64,000 nucleotides of DNA from Fictibacillus terranigra (GTDB lineage: Bacteria; Bacillota; Bacilli; Bacillales; Fictibacillaceae): NCBI RefSeq assembly GCF_030412265.1, contig NZ_JAUHLN010000002.1, forward strand, positions 1,054,001 through 1,118,000, written 5' to 3'. The position numbers were made by a program, and so were the translations under genes. A model generated the notes under the pieces. That model made no database searches and was not told the origin of the DNA. It saw only the letters and a program-made list of their open reading frames with translations. Every line of letters begins with the position of its first letter. Position 1 is the first letter of the stretch. Below, piece after piece: positions 35,533-44,310 of the stretch.

Positions 35533-36023
35533 GGCGACACCACAATTCGTTTATCTTCCTCATCTTCACTGAAAACAAGACCGTCATGCTTGTATTTTTT
35601 CAGTATAAAATGAGTGGTGGTCGAGATGACAGAATCAATGGTTGATAGTTTCTCAGAAACAAAACGCCCCACTTCAGCCATCGATTTCCCTTCAATCGAT
35701 ACGGATAAGTCATAGACACCTGACATGAGGTAGACCGCTTTCACTTCAGGGAAACGATAAATGCGCTCAGCTACTTTATCAAATCCGACTCCTCGCTTCG
35801 GTGTAACCTTGACATCGATCATGGCCGTTACTGCGCCTTCATCTGTCCCTTTTGTCCAGTTGATAATGGCTGAGTAGCCTAGTATAACCTTTTCATGTTC
35901 AAGCTTTTCAATCATTTGTATGGTTTCTTCTTCTGAAATGCCCATCAGCCTGGCGACCGTCGCTGTTTCCAGCCGGCCATTTTTTTCAATGAGCTGCAGC
36001 AGTTCTCGTTCTTTCGCATCCAT
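35529..36023 (-). CDS. alaR: Lrp/AsnC-family regulator AlaR
   Basis: A 164-residue transcription factor: N-terminal winged helix (about 3-60, LLQLIEKNGRLETATVARLM) and C-terminal amino-acid-binding RAM domain (VTAMIDVKVTPKRGVGFDKV; STTTHFILKKYKHDG). It is very like B. subtilis AlaR, which activates alaT for alanine synthesis. The start is put at ATG 36023; GTG 36032 in frame is an alternative, and neither has a strong ribosome binding site. No alaR-type operator could be picked out. Confidence 0.88.
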   Translation of the reverse strand: MDAKERELLQLIEKNGRLETATVARLMGISEEETIQMIEKLEHEKVILGYSAIINWTKGTDEGAVTAMIDVKVTPKRGVGFDKVAERIYRFPEVKAVYLMSGVYDLSVSIEGKSMAEVGRFVSEKLSTIDSVISTTTHFILKKYKHDGLVFSEDEEDKRIVVSP

Positions 36024-36135
36024 TCCAATCACTCGCTTTACTTATTATATGTTGAACATTATAACAAATCAAAAGACACTCGCCATCCGGATTTTTTAAT
36101 TTAATGCTTTGGAATTTTTTGTTTCTTCTAGTAAA

Positions 36136-36296
36136 CTTTTAACTATATATCACTTAAGGAACTGCAAAGCTTTTTCAGCCTTTCCATCGCAGGTCAGGTC
36201 GCTGTCGTGCTAGCAGGCTTCCTGACGGCCCAACTCATCTATTTTTTTATGATCAGACATCGCTATTTGCGAAATTTGAGGAAATCATTAATTTAA
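36136..36296 (+). pseudogene. C-terminal remnant of a membrane protein
   Basis: An open stretch without start codon ends SLSIAGQVAVVLAGFLTAQL then IYFFMIRHRYLRNLRKSLI before TAA at 36294. It is one membrane helix plus a basic tail, as at the end of a multi-span protein. Nothing upstream continues it. The original family is not recognisable. Confidence 0.5.
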
Positions 36297-36397
36297 AGCA
36301 CTATACTTAAATATGAATCAATATACACTAAGGGTCTGTATCTTCGGTTACCAAGCAATCGTCGATCCGGACTCATTTACATTGTTCTTTCAAATAT

Positions 36398-36426
36398 AAA
36401 AAGACATCTAGTCAGATGCCTTTTTT
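36398..36426. terminator. Orphan bidirectional hairpin
   Basis: AAAAAGACATCT / AGATGCCTTTTT (one mismatch) with A and T runs. No intact gene ends here; it may be left over from the lost genes on either side. The interval 36297-36397 shows nothing else. Confidence 0.5.
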
Positions 36427-36459
36427 AACCAATTTTAGCTCAATAAGAGAATATCCTCC

Positions 36460-36662
36460 TTACAAAGCAGCGCTTAGATCAGCGTTGCTTTTGAATAATA
36501 CACCGTTTATTTGAAAACCTTTTAGAAATGCGAAAACAGCCTCTTTATGATCTATGCTCTAGTAATTCTTCCTAGAGATCCACTTTAACGGCAAACACTT
36601 CAGCCGCATCTGTATCATTGCATTACTACCTCAACTTTGTACTGCTCCTCTGGTTCCTGCAT
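36460..36662 (-). pseudogene. Decayed small gene
   Basis: Minus-strand pieces in different frames read MQEPEEQYKVEVVMQ, then DTDAAEVFAVKVDL with a TAG, EELLEH, and finally EAVFAFLKGFQINGVLFKSN ending DLSAAL at 36460. They suggest a protein of about 65 residues with at least two indels and a stop. Family not recognised. Confidence 0.5.
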
Positions 36663-36699
36663 AATACACCAGCGGCCATTAAAATTTATTTTTATAGAT

Positions 36700-36735
36700 A
36701 AAAAAAGATAGCAGGAATAATCAATCCTACTATCT
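36700..36735 (-). terminator. Terminator of the GntP-family gene
   Basis: Minus strand AGATAGTAGGA / TCCTGCTATCT followed by TTTTTTTATC. Confidence 0.8.
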
Positions 36736-36742
36736 AGTCATC

Positions 36743-38068
36743 CTATACAAATAAATTGAGCAGCAGTGCCCCGCCAAAAGCGACGAAAGAAAGGATGGTT
36801 TCAAGCACGGTCCATGTTTTGAATGTCTCGTTCACCGTTAATCCAAGATATTCTTTCACCATCCAGAACCCTGCGTCATTGACGTGAGAGAACATGAGTG
36901 AGCCTGCACCTGTCGCGATAACCAGCAGTTCAAGGTTAACTCCTGACATGTGTTCAATAATTGGAGAAACGATCCCCGCAGCTGTCGTAAGCGCTACAGT
37001 CGCTGATCCGGTAGCAATCCTGATCAAACCTGCAATCAGGAAGGCCAAGACTAGCGGAGAAAGCGAAAGGTTCTCAGACATTTGCCCAATGGTGCTGCCT
37101 ACACCGCTGTCAATGAGGATCTGTTTGAAACCGCCGCCGGCTCCGATGATTAAGATGATCGATCCGACCGGAAGCAAACTTTCTTCCGAGAATTTCTTAA
37201 GCATGTTCCTGTCCATTCCCTGACGGATGCCCAGGAAATAAAACGCAGCGAAAACCGCGATCAGCAAGGCGATGATCGGGCTTCCGATAAACGCCATAAT
37301 CTTTTCTGCACTTTTGGATATTGACAGGTAAGGTGCGATTGCAGCTAATACCATCAATAGGACTGGCAACAAAATAATGAAGAATGAAAGTCCTGTACTA
37401 GGAAGCTTTTTATAATTTGTATTGAATCGGATCAGTTCAGCTTCGCCCTGTGGGACCACGCGTTTATGGATCCATTTTGCAAAAAGCGGCCCTGCAATAA
37501 TTGCCGCAGGAATCGCAATAATCAAGGAATAGATCAAAACTGTACCAAGATTTGCTTTGTAAATGCTAATGGCTGTTAACGCACCCGGATGCGGAGGAAC
37601 AAGCCCGTGAACAATGGATAGACCTGCGATAACAGGCAGCGCGATCAATAAGATATTTTGCTTTGTTGTCTTATGGATGGAGATGACGAGCGGCAATACA
37701 ATTAGAATTCCAACTTCAAAGAACACCGGTATCCCGATGATAAAGCCAGAGAAAAGCATGGCCCATGGAAGTTTCTTCACTCCGAACTTGCGCACAAAGA
37801 AATCTGCGACCTGCATTCCCGCACCTGATTCGGCCATCATTTTACCTAAAATTGTACCTAGAGCCAGGATACCGACCAAATGCCCTAACACACCGCCTAC
37901 CCCGGTCTCGTAGGCGCTTACAATCTTGTCCAGAGACAACCCTGTCGCAATAGCCAGGAACAAACTGGCCACGAGTAAACTGATAAATGCATGCCACCGT
38001 AACCAGGATACACCAAGAATAACGATTATAATGGCGAGTAACGTTACGAGAAGTAAATAAGCGTCCAA
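36743..38068 (-). CDS. GntP-family gluconate/hydroxyacid:proton symporter
   Basis: A 441-residue membrane transporter with about twelve spans. GntP signatures: HGLVPPHPGALTAI, IPVFFEVGILIVLPL, IRIATGSATVALTTAAG and SHVNDAGFWMVKEYLG. The family takes up gluconate or related sugar acids; no gluconate kinase or GntR lies nearby, so the substrate is open. The start is taken as TTG 38068, 7 bases after AAAGGTGG; ATG 38101 would place that site inside the gene. Confidence 0.88.
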   Translation of the reverse strand: MDAYLLLVTLLAIIIVILGVSWLRWHAFISLLVASLFLAIATGLSLDKIVSAYETGVGGVLGHLVGILALGTILGKMMAESGAGMQVADFFVRKFGVKKLPWAMLFSGFIIGIPVFFEVGILIVLPLVISIHKTTKQNILLIALPVIAGLSIVHGLVPPHPGALTAISIYKANLGTVLIYSLIIAIPAAIIAGPLFAKWIHKRVVPQGEAELIRFNTNYKKLPSTGLSFFIILLPVLLMVLAAIAPYLSISKSAEKIMAFIGSPIIALLIAVFAAFYFLGIRQGMDRNMLKKFSEESLLPVGSIILIIGAGGGFKQILIDSGVGSTIGQMSENLSLSPLVLAFLIAGLIRIATGSATVALTTAAGIVSPIIEHMSGVNLELLVIATGAGSLMFSHVNDAGFWMVKEYLGLTVNETFKTWTVLETILSFVAFGGALLLNLFV

Positions 38069-38214
38069 AACGGTTCCACCTTTCTTAGAAAACCCTTTCA
38101 TTTACGTAAGGCTTCTGTTGCTTGATTTAAAAATTAACACGCTTAATCTTATCAAAAAATTGCACAGTTTGCACGACTATTTGCTTATGGGCTTTTTTAC
38201 CAGGCAATGCTCGT

Positions 38215-38778
38215 TCACTCCTGCTTAGCATTCCTAAAATAAACGAGATGATCGGTCCATTCCCCAAACTCAAAAATAAAAGCTCTCCTTACGCATTCGA
38301 ATTCCATACCTGCTGATTCAGCTAATTTGATGGAGGCTGTATTATCCATGTTGATGTGTGCTTCAATCCGGTGATAACCAAGCTGGGTAAAAGCCATGTC
38401 TAGAACGGCTTTGACTGCTTCTTTTCCATAGCCCTGCTGCCAGTATGTATTTAAAATAGTATAACCTATTCTTCCCCACTGAAATTCATTTCTCATCAAG
38501 GTAGAGACATCTATTACGCCTACATGGGCACCATCTTCGATTTTGAACACACCGAGAATATAGGCTTCGTCTTTATTCATAAAGTGCAGGTGCTTTTTAA
38601 CCATTTCATCAAACCAGACTTCGGTATAATCAGACAAGTCGATCTTGCCTTCATCAAACTTATTGAGCGCTGCATAACAATGGGCATATTGATGATACCA
38701 ATTGCTATAATCAACCGTTTTATAAGGTCTGATCACTAATCGTTCTGTCGTTGCCTCCAGATTTCCTATACGAACCAT
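38215..38778 (-). CDS. GNAT N-acetyltransferase, RimJ/RimL type
   Basis: 187 residues. ERLVIRPYKTVDYSNW at the start and GRIGYTILNTYWQQGYGKEA, the acetyl-CoA loop, followed by YHRIEAHINMDNTASIKLAE are typical. The substrate is unknown. ATG 38778 lies after GGAGCTGAAGACA; further upstream codons to 38856 lack a ribosome binding site. Confidence 0.87.
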   Translation of the reverse strand: MVRIGNLEATTERLVIRPYKTVDYSNWYHQYAHCYAALNKFDEGKIDLSDYTEVWFDEMVKKHLHFMNKDEAYILGVFKIEDGAHVGVIDVSTLMRNEFQWGRIGYTILNTYWQQGYGKEAVKAVLDMAFTQLGYHRIEAHINMDNTASIKLAESAGMEFECVRRAFIFEFGEWTDHLVYFRNAKQE

Positions 38779-38929
38779 TGTCTTCAGCTCCAACCGTTTC
38801 ATTTGCAAACTCTTCCAATTATAGTAACAAACGTTAATGGAATCGAAAAGAGACAAGAGACCTTTCCTTTTTTAGTCATTTGCATTACGATAATTAAGTT
38901 GAAACCCTAATGAGAAAGAAGGAAAATAC

Positions 38930-39829
38930 ATGATTCGATTATATGGAGCACTTGCAGGCTTAAGCCTCATTTGGGGATTATCTTTCGTTTTTATGAAATG
39001 GCTGCTTGAGCCTGCAGGTGTATGGGGAATCGTTTTTTTACGTACACTGGCGGGGGCGGTGATTCTTCTCCCAATAGTATGGAGCAAGAGAAAAGAGATA
39101 CAGAGTAACCTTCCTCTCAAATGGCTTGTTATCATCGGAATCTTCAACTGCGGTCTCGCCTGGGGACTCATTTCGTTAAGTGAGACGGTCATTCAGTCCA
39201 ATACCGCTTCCATCTTAAATGCGACCACTCCGATCTGGACGGGTTTAATTGGTTTCTTTTTGTTCTCCTACCGGTTAAACAAACAGCAGTGGATTGGCAT
39301 TCTCATCGGCTTTTTCGGAATATTGGTCCTTATGGACTTTCAATTTGGCCATCTTTTCGGAACTCAGTTTGTCGGGATCGGCACGATGCTGCTTGCCGCC
39401 ATCTGTTATGGCCTATCCGGCCAGCTCACCAAAAGATATTTGTCAGGAGTCGGTGTTACGGTTATTACTTTTTTCACGTTATTGACCGGAGCTGCGGTCG
39501 GCCTGATCGGCGTTGTTTTTACAGAACCGGTGCATTTCCAGCAGCTTCTTCATCTTAAGCCTTTGTTTGCCCTGATCGGCCTCGGCTGTTTTGGATCCGG
39601 CCTTGGACAGCTCATTTATTTTTACTTGAACAAGAATGGCAGTCCAGAATTTGCTGCTACTGTGACCTATCTTATCCCGGCAAGCGCCATGATCTGGGGA
39701 TATGTACTGTTGAGAGAACCGGTAACTCCCAATTTAATTATCGGCCTCCTTATCATTTTTGCCGGAGTCTACCTTTCATCGAAGAAACCGAAGGCCCGCA
39801 GTGCGGCCGAACTAAAGAAATCTTCATAA
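38930..39829 (+). CDS. EamA/DMT-superfamily transporter
   Basis: A 299-residue inner membrane protein with ten hydrophobic spans made of two EamA repeats; LSLIWGLSFVFMKW opens the first and CYGLSGQLTKRYL the second. Such proteins usually export metabolites or amino acids. The ribosome binding site is GAAGGAAAATAC. It is a single gene divergent from the acetyltransferase. Confidence 0.87.
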   Translation: MIRLYGALAGLSLIWGLSFVFMKWLLEPAGVWGIVFLRTLAGAVILLPIVWSKRKEIQSNLPLKWLVIIGIFNCGLAWGLISLSETVIQSNTASILNATTPIWTGLIGFFLFSYRLNKQQWIGILIGFFGILVLMDFQFGHLFGTQFVGIGTMLLAAICYGLSGQLTKRYLSGVGVTVITFFTLLTGAAVGLIGVVFTEPVHFQQLLHLKPLFALIGLGCFGSGLGQLIYFYLNKNGSPEFAATVTYLIPASAMIWGYVLLREPVTPNLIIGLLIIFAGVYLSSKKPKARSAAELKKSS

Positions 39830-39860
39830 CCATAGCAGAAAATGCGCGCTCATGCTGGTT

Positions 39861-39889
39861 TACGCGCCGATTCACGCTAAATACGCGCC
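39861..39889. repeat. Direct repeat of TACGCGCC
   Basis: TACGCGCC occurs at 39861-39868 and 39882-39889, 21 bases apart, flanked on the outside by TGGTT and AAACCA, which are inverted. It lies between two genes in an otherwise featureless 107-base gap. Confidence 0.4.
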
Positions 39890-39936
39890 AAACCATACTT
39901 GGCAGCCTTCCACGTATCTAAGGAGATGGTGAAAAT

Positions 39937-40470
39937 ATGAGAAGTAAACCAAAAACTAATGAATATGATTCCTATTATGAGAGATACATAGCAACGCTGC
40001 CTAACCAGGAGATCGTGACTATTCTAGAAGAACAGGCTGAACAAACACAGCAAATGGTTCAAGGGCTTTCTGAGAAACAAGCACTTTTCAAGTATGGTCC
40101 AGATAAATGGAGCATAAAGGAAGTCATCGGCCATATGACGGATACAGAGCGAATCATGTCGTATCGTCTTCTTTCCATCGCACGCGGCGATAAAGGATTG
40201 CTTCCCGGTTTTGATGAAAACGCCTATGTGGAGCAGGCCTCCTTTAACCGAAAGCCTCTTTCTGATTTATTGCAACAGTATCAGATCGTCCGACAGTCCA
40301 CGATCCTGCTGATTAAAAGTATTGAGGAAGAAGCCTGGACACGAAGCGGAAACGCAAATGGTTCAGAGGTTACCGTCAGAGCCATAGCTTCTATCATCGC
40401 CGGCCATGAGAAACATCACCTCGTCATTTTAAAGGAGCGTTATTTTGGAAGTAAGGCTTTTCCAGGGTAA
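39937..40470 (+). CDS. DinB-family protein
   Basis: 177 residues with the DinB metal site: IGHMTDTERIM (about 67) and AGHEKHHLVIL (about 153-158). The N-terminal KWSIKEVIGHM is typical of the larger DinB group (DUF1572/YfiT-like). Likely metal-dependent thiol transferase or hydrolase; substrate unknown. AAGGAG is 11 bases upstream of the ATG. It is only distantly similar to the DinB protein at 8038. Confidence 0.85.
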   Translation: MRSKPKTNEYDSYYERYIATLPNQEIVTILEEQAEQTQQMVQGLSEKQALFKYGPDKWSIKEVIGHMTDTERIMSYRLLSIARGDKGLLPGFDENAYVEQASFNRKPLSDLLQQYQIVRQSTILLIKSIEEEAWTRSGNANGSEVTVRAIASIIAGHEKHHLVILKERYFGSKAFPG

Positions 40471-40471
40471 T

Positions 40472-40503
40472 AAAAAAACTGGCTCTCATCACATGAGAGC
40501 CAG
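40472..40503 (-). terminator. Terminator of the 40519 acetyltransferase
   Basis: CTGGCTCTCAT / ATGAGAGCCAG with a short loop. The T-run is on the minus strand (TTTTTTTATT). Confidence 0.75.
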
Positions 40504-40518
40504 CATGCCTTACTGTAT

Positions 40519-41025
40519 TTACTTCAGAAACAATTCCATATGATCTTCATCGTAATAAACGCTTCCAACCTGCAACGCTCTTGTTTCAGTTCCGTATGAT
40601 ACAAAACCCAAGCTGCTGTATAGCCTTTTTGCGCTTTCGTTGCTTGAAACAACGGTCAGGTTGACCTTCTCGATCTCTTTCATGTCCTTTGCTTTTTGTA
40701 TGGCAGCCTCCATTAACACTTTGCCTGTTCCTTTTCCTCGGCTGCGGGAGGTCACATACATGGCAAAAATGTTCGCTTTATGGCTCATTTTTTTATGCCT
40801 TTCCTGCATTAGAGTAACCATACCGACCATGACTCCGTCGAGAAAGGCACCGAACGTATGGCTCCCATCAGCGCTGAAATTTCCTTTCACTTGCTCTATC
40901 GGATTCTTTCGCTTTACGGCTTCCTCATAGCTCGTTGCGAATGCCTCCGGAGAAAGCATCAATGCCTCCAATCTCAGTGTCCAATATTCCTCTGCGTCAT
41001 CAGCTGCCAGTTCTCTTACTATCAT
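40519..41025 (-). CDS. GNAT N-acetyltransferase
   Basis: 168 residues with the standard fold: VRELAADDAEEYWTLRLEAL, FAMYVTSRSRGKGTGKVLME (acetyl-CoA loop) and NLTVVSSNESAKRLYSSLGF. Substrate unknown. AGGAGGGGACAA precedes ATG 41025. A decayed second acetyltransferase gene lies immediately upstream on the same strand. Confidence 0.87.
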   Translation of the reverse strand: MIVRELAADDAEEYWTLRLEALMLSPEAFATSYEEAVKRKNPIEQVKGNFSADGSHTFGAFLDGVMVGMVTLMQERHKKMSHKANIFAMYVTSRSRGKGTGKVLMEAAIQKAKDMKEIEKVNLTVVSSNESAKRLYSSLGFVSYGTETRALQVGSVYYDEDHMELFLK

Positions 41026-41050
41026 TTGTCCCCTCCTGCTTTTTCAACTC

Positions 41051-41277
41051 TTATATAGAAAGCCAGCTTAAGGATCCCCTCTGGGCGTGCGCCCATACAT
41101 CTGCCTGTTCAAGCACCTGCTGACCGGCCTTTTGATTGCGGAATTCTCAAGGCGATAATTCGCATGTAAGATTCGTCTTCTTCATAAGAAAGCACTCTAA
41201 ACATTGCGGGCATCAAAAAGCTCTCCGTCTTATCTGCAGTTCAAGAATATCCATCACTCTGCTTCTCTTACTGCCAT
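41051..41277 (-). pseudogene. Decayed GNAT acetyltransferase
   Basis: ATG 41277 sits behind GGAGGGGAAATAC but reads only MAVREAE before TGA. Later pieces in shifted frames are clearly acetyltransferase: FRVLSYEEDESYMRIIALR and GQQVLEQADVWAHAQ. Several indels separate them and the end is truncated. Confidence 0.6.
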
Positions 41278-41290
41278 GTATTTCCCCTCC

Positions 41291-41830
41291 TCATTGTTGG
41301 TCAATGGCCTTTCCCATCGTAGCCATCTTATTCACCGTGTTCCAATTTCTCATCGTTCCAGGGATTTTTAATTTCTGAACAGGAAACTTAATGTCCCTCA
41401 TGCTTTTTCGGTATAGCAGGTAGAGTTCCCGGTTCATCACTTCATAATCGAGATCCTCGTTCTTATAGGGAACGAGCACGTCAACCGCAGCATCAGCAGG
41501 CTTTTCTGACAGGAAAACGATATGAAGTGTCTCTCCATCCTTCAGTTCATCAGCCTTAAATGGAGCCTCTTGAATGGCATCCTCCAATTCCTGCTGAGTT
41601 CTCAGCATAACGGTTACTTCAAAACCGAATTCCTCAATAATTTTAGATTCTATTCTTTTCTGAAGCCGAGTCTCCTCTTCAGCTGACTGAAAGATTACAT
41701 TCCCGCTCTGAATATAGGTTTTAACGTTTTGAAGCCCTAATGATTCCAAAAGCGCACGCAGTGTCTCCATCTTTATCTTTTTATGACCCCCGACATTAAT
41801 TCCCCTGAGCCACGCTATATAGGTTTTCAT
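41291..41830 (-). CDS. DUF1697 family protein
   Basis: A 179-residue protein of the DUF1697 family, recognised by YIAWLRGINVGGHKKIKMETLR... at the N-terminus (about 3-25), TYIQSGNVIF near 45 and the C-terminal KLKIPGTMRNWNTV. These proteins are common in Bacilli and have no assigned biochemical role. AAAGGAGGAGAAATAT precedes ATG 41830. Confidence 0.88.
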   Translation of the reverse strand: MKTYIAWLRGINVGGHKKIKMETLRALLESLGLQNVKTYIQSGNVIFQSAEEETRLQKRIESKIIEEFGFEVTVMLRTQQELEDAIQEAPFKADELKDGETLHIVFLSEKPADAAVDVLVPYKNEDLDYEVMNRELYLLYRKSMRDIKFPVQKLKIPGTMRNWNTVNKMATMGKAIDQQ

Positions 41831-42024
41831 ATATTTCTCCTCCTTTTGCTTTATGGATAAAAACAAGTTTCCCAGGACAGCTTTCCTAATTTTTTATGAG
41901 GAACAACGTCAATTCTACATTTGGCCTATCTACCGATAAAATCCCTTAACATTCCATTAAACCTAATTTAATGTTATAGACCTACAATTTAGGAGTAAGA
42001 GGACATAAATCCATTTGGAGGGTG

Positions 42025-42483
42025 ATGAAAAAATTTTTTCTGCAAGGGAAGAAAATGAAAGCCTTATTGTTCAGCGTGGCAGCTGCAGCAGGTATACTGA
42101 CTGGAGTAGATCATCTATCGTCCCAAAAGGAAACTCAAACGGTTCAAGCTGCTGCCGCTTACGACAAAACCCTTTATTTCCCATTATCACGTTACCCTGA
42201 AACCGGTGACCACATTCGTGATGCCATTGAAGCAGGACATTCTGCCATATGTACGATAGACCGTGACGGGGCAGACCAGCGACGGGAAGAATCCCTTGCC
42301 GGTTATCCTGCAAAAACAGGGTATGACCGTGATGAGTGGCCGATGGCGATGTGTGAGGAAGGCGGCTACGGGGCTGACATCCGTTACATATCCCCATCCG
42401 ATAATCGAGGTGCAGGCGCCTGGGTGGGCAATCAGGCCGAAAATGATCCCGACGGAACCAGGGTTTTATTTATCGTTCAATAA
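42025..42483 (+). CDS. nucA: DNA-entry nuclease NucA (ComI)
   Basis: A membrane-tethered or secreted DNase that cuts bound DNA during transformation. After an N-terminal hydrophobic segment ([16 protein letters not shown]) the 152-residue protein has the NucA/NucB fold: [35 protein letters not shown] (catalytic Asp/Glu), [16 protein letters not shown] and [15 protein letters not shown]. The downstream nin gene makes NucA likelier than the sporulation nuclease NucB. The start may be GTG 42022, ATG 42025 or ATG 42055. Upstream, CATTAAA/TTTAATG form a small hairpin near 41953-41972; no clear ComK box is seen. Confidence 0.88.
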   Translation: MKKFFLQGKKMKALLFSVAAAAGILTGVDHLSSQKETQTVQAAAAYDKTLYFPLSRYPETGDHIRDAIEAGHSAICTIDRDGADQRREESLAGYPAKTGYDRDEWPMAMCEEGGYGADIRYISPSDNRGAGAWVGNQAENDPDGTRVLFIVQ

Positions 42484-42529
42484 GGTAAACATAAAGAGCG
42501 ATTAACGAGCTTAAAGGAGGTACGCCGAT

Positions 42530-42925
42530 TTGATCAGTAAGCTAACTGTTTCCTATTCCCAATTGATTGTATACAACAAAGGAATCATGAAACCCTTTTT
42601 AGACTGGACAGATGCTGATATTAAACGGGGATATATACTGGGTGAAGGGGTCATTTCATTCGAGGCGGTTTCCGATTACAAATGTGAGATTGCTGTCTCC
42701 TCACCCATGCATTATGACGAAAACGTAAATTCCACCCGAACATTTTCTCTCCCATTTATGGTTGAATCAGAAGGGATTATGGTCTCAAGCGTTGGGGCGA
42801 ACAGCCTGGAGTTTACCATTGAACCTGGTGAATACACACTATATGTTGATACTATTCCACTTGAGCAGCCAAAAGCGAACGGTCTCTATAAAGTGCGTTA
42901 TGAACTTCAGTTTGTGCCAAACTAA
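42530..42925 (+). CDS. nin: Nuclease inhibitor Nin (ComJ)
   Basis: A 131-residue protein matching B. subtilis Nin/ComJ, which binds and restrains NucA. Shared features: FLDWTDADIKRGYILGEG, ISFEAVSDY and the acidic GEYTLYVDTIPLEQ region. The start is a TTG 9 bases after AAAGGAGG. It follows nucA by 46 bases and is followed by a terminator, so the two form an operon as in B. subtilis. Confidence 0.87.
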   Translation: MISKLTVSYSQLIVYNKGIMKPFLDWTDADIKRGYILGEGVISFEAVSDYKCEIAVSSPMHYDENVNSTRTFSLPFMVESEGIMVSSVGANSLEFTIEPGEYTLYVDTIPLEQPKANGLYKVRYELQFVPN

Positions 42926-42933
42926 ACCGAGTC

Positions 42934-42967
42934 AAAAAGGCAGTGCACTCACAGCACTGCCTTTTTG
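42934..42967 (+). terminator. Terminator of nucA-nin
   Basis: AAAAAGGCAGTGC / GCACTGCCTTTTT, 7-base loop. Confidence 0.88.
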
Positions 42968-42999
42968 TATGGTCCGAATAAGACCCAAAAACTCTCTTT

Positions 43000-43311
43000 T
43001 TATAGTTCCCCTCGTTTTGCATTTCGGGGATCATGTACGAGAGTCCGGCTGTGAAATTTGTTGTTCATCGCGTTTTTCCGCCATGCTTTAGTAGAATCAT
43101 AGTATTCCTGGTTCAGGTCAACGGTAGAGATCAAGATCCCTGCTCTATTCTTTGCAAGTCTTCCTGTTGTAGCCCCATCCGGCCTTATGAAGAAACTCCC
43201 CCAGCAGCTGATCCATGCATAGTTGTTTGCAGCATAACTGACATTGTGGCCGGCATCGTAATTTCCGGTAAACTTCTTCCATGATTGTAGGCCTTCACAC
43301 CGAAATTTCAA
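43000..43311 (-). pseudogene. C-terminal fragment of a nitrilase-superfamily hydrolase
   Basis: About 100 residues resemble only the last third of a carbon-nitrogen hydrolase: HNVSYAANNYAWISCWGSF, NRAGILISTVDLNQEYYDST and AWRKNAMNNKFHSRTLVHDP. The Glu-Lys-Cys catalytic part is gone. It ends close to the nin terminator. A 5'-truncated remnant. Confidence 0.65.
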
Positions 43312-43330
43312 TTGACGCCTCTTTTAGATT

Positions 43331-44293
43331 CTATTTCAATCGATTTACTTCCTCCAGCATGTCCTCGGTCCAGCGCCAGTCACTGATCTTAACCGCGTCA
43401 GTGACATGATGAACCTTGCTGGCTCCAACAATGGCAGAGGTGACCGCAGGCTGGTTTAACACCCAAGACAGTGCGAATTGTGAAAGACTTACCTCGTTTC
43501 TTTCAGCCATTTCACGATACTCTCTAACGAGTTCAAAATTGCGGGGAGTGAAATAATTTTGTATGAGCCGTTCTCCCTTCGCCGCACGGCTTTCTGCTGG
43601 AACATCTCCGGCAATATAATATTTTCCGGATAACATCCCCCTGCCTAATGGGCTGTATACCATCACACCAACCCCTTCAGACTCACAAAACGGCAGCAGC
43701 TCCTGTTCAATCTCCCGTGACAGAAGGTTATATTGCGGCTGTACGGAAGCATACTTCTCAAGATTCATCCTCTCACTGATCCCATGAGATTTCATGATCT
43801 GCCAAGCAGCATAGTTGGAACAGCCGATATACCTTACTTTACCGCTGCGGACAAGATCATCCAGCGTCCGAAGGGTTTCTTCCAAAGGTGTGGTGTGGTC
43901 AAACAAATGAACCTGGTACAAATCAATGTAATCCGTTTGCAGCCGGTTTAGAGATTTTTCAACTTCCTTCATAATGTGAGCTCTGGAAAGACCAGACTCA
44001 TTCTTTCCGGAGCCCATACGAATACCTACTTTTGTTGCCAGCACGACGCGATCTCTTCTACCTTTTAATGCCCGGCCGATAATTTCTTCAGACTCGCCTG
44101 TTCCGTATGGAATCTCAGTGTCCTGGCCTTTTCCATAATAATTGGCCGTATCGATAAAGTTAATCCCTTGTTCCATTGCACTGTCCAAGATGGAAAGCGA
44201 TGCCTTTTCGTCAATCCACCGGCCAAACGCCATCGTTCCTAAACAAATCGTTGAAACATCCAATCCTGTACTGCCCAGTTTTTTATATTGCAT
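43331..44293 (-). CDS. Aldo/keto reductase
   Basis: A 320-residue NADPH-dependent TIM-barrel oxidoreductase. The catalytic tetrad is visible: Asp and Tyr in FIDTANYYG, Lys in LATKVG, His in YQVHLFD. Other marks are the N-terminal LGSTGLDVSTICLGTM and the cofactor-binding AIVGASKVHHV. It resembles YrpG/voltage-gated-channel-beta-like reductases; substrate unknown. ATG 44293 has AGAGGTGAAAGG upstream. Possible operon with the pentapeptide-repeat gene 17 bases upstream. Confidence 0.9.
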   Translation of the reverse strand: MQYKKLGSTGLDVSTICLGTMAFGRWIDEKASLSILDSAMEQGINFIDTANYYGKGQDTEIPYGTGESEEIIGRALKGRRDRVVLATKVGIRMGSGKNESGLSRAHIMKEVEKSLNRLQTDYIDLYQVHLFDHTTPLEETLRTLDDLVRSGKVRYIGCSNYAAWQIMKSHGISERMNLEKYASVQPQYNLLSREIEQELLPFCESEGVGVMVYSPLGRGMLSGKYYIAGDVPAESRAAKGERLIQNYFTPRNFELVREYREMAERNEVSLSQFALSWVLNQPAVTSAIVGASKVHHVTDAVKISDWRWTEDMLEEVNRLK

Positions 44294-44310
44294 CCTTTCA
44301 CCTCTTCCTT

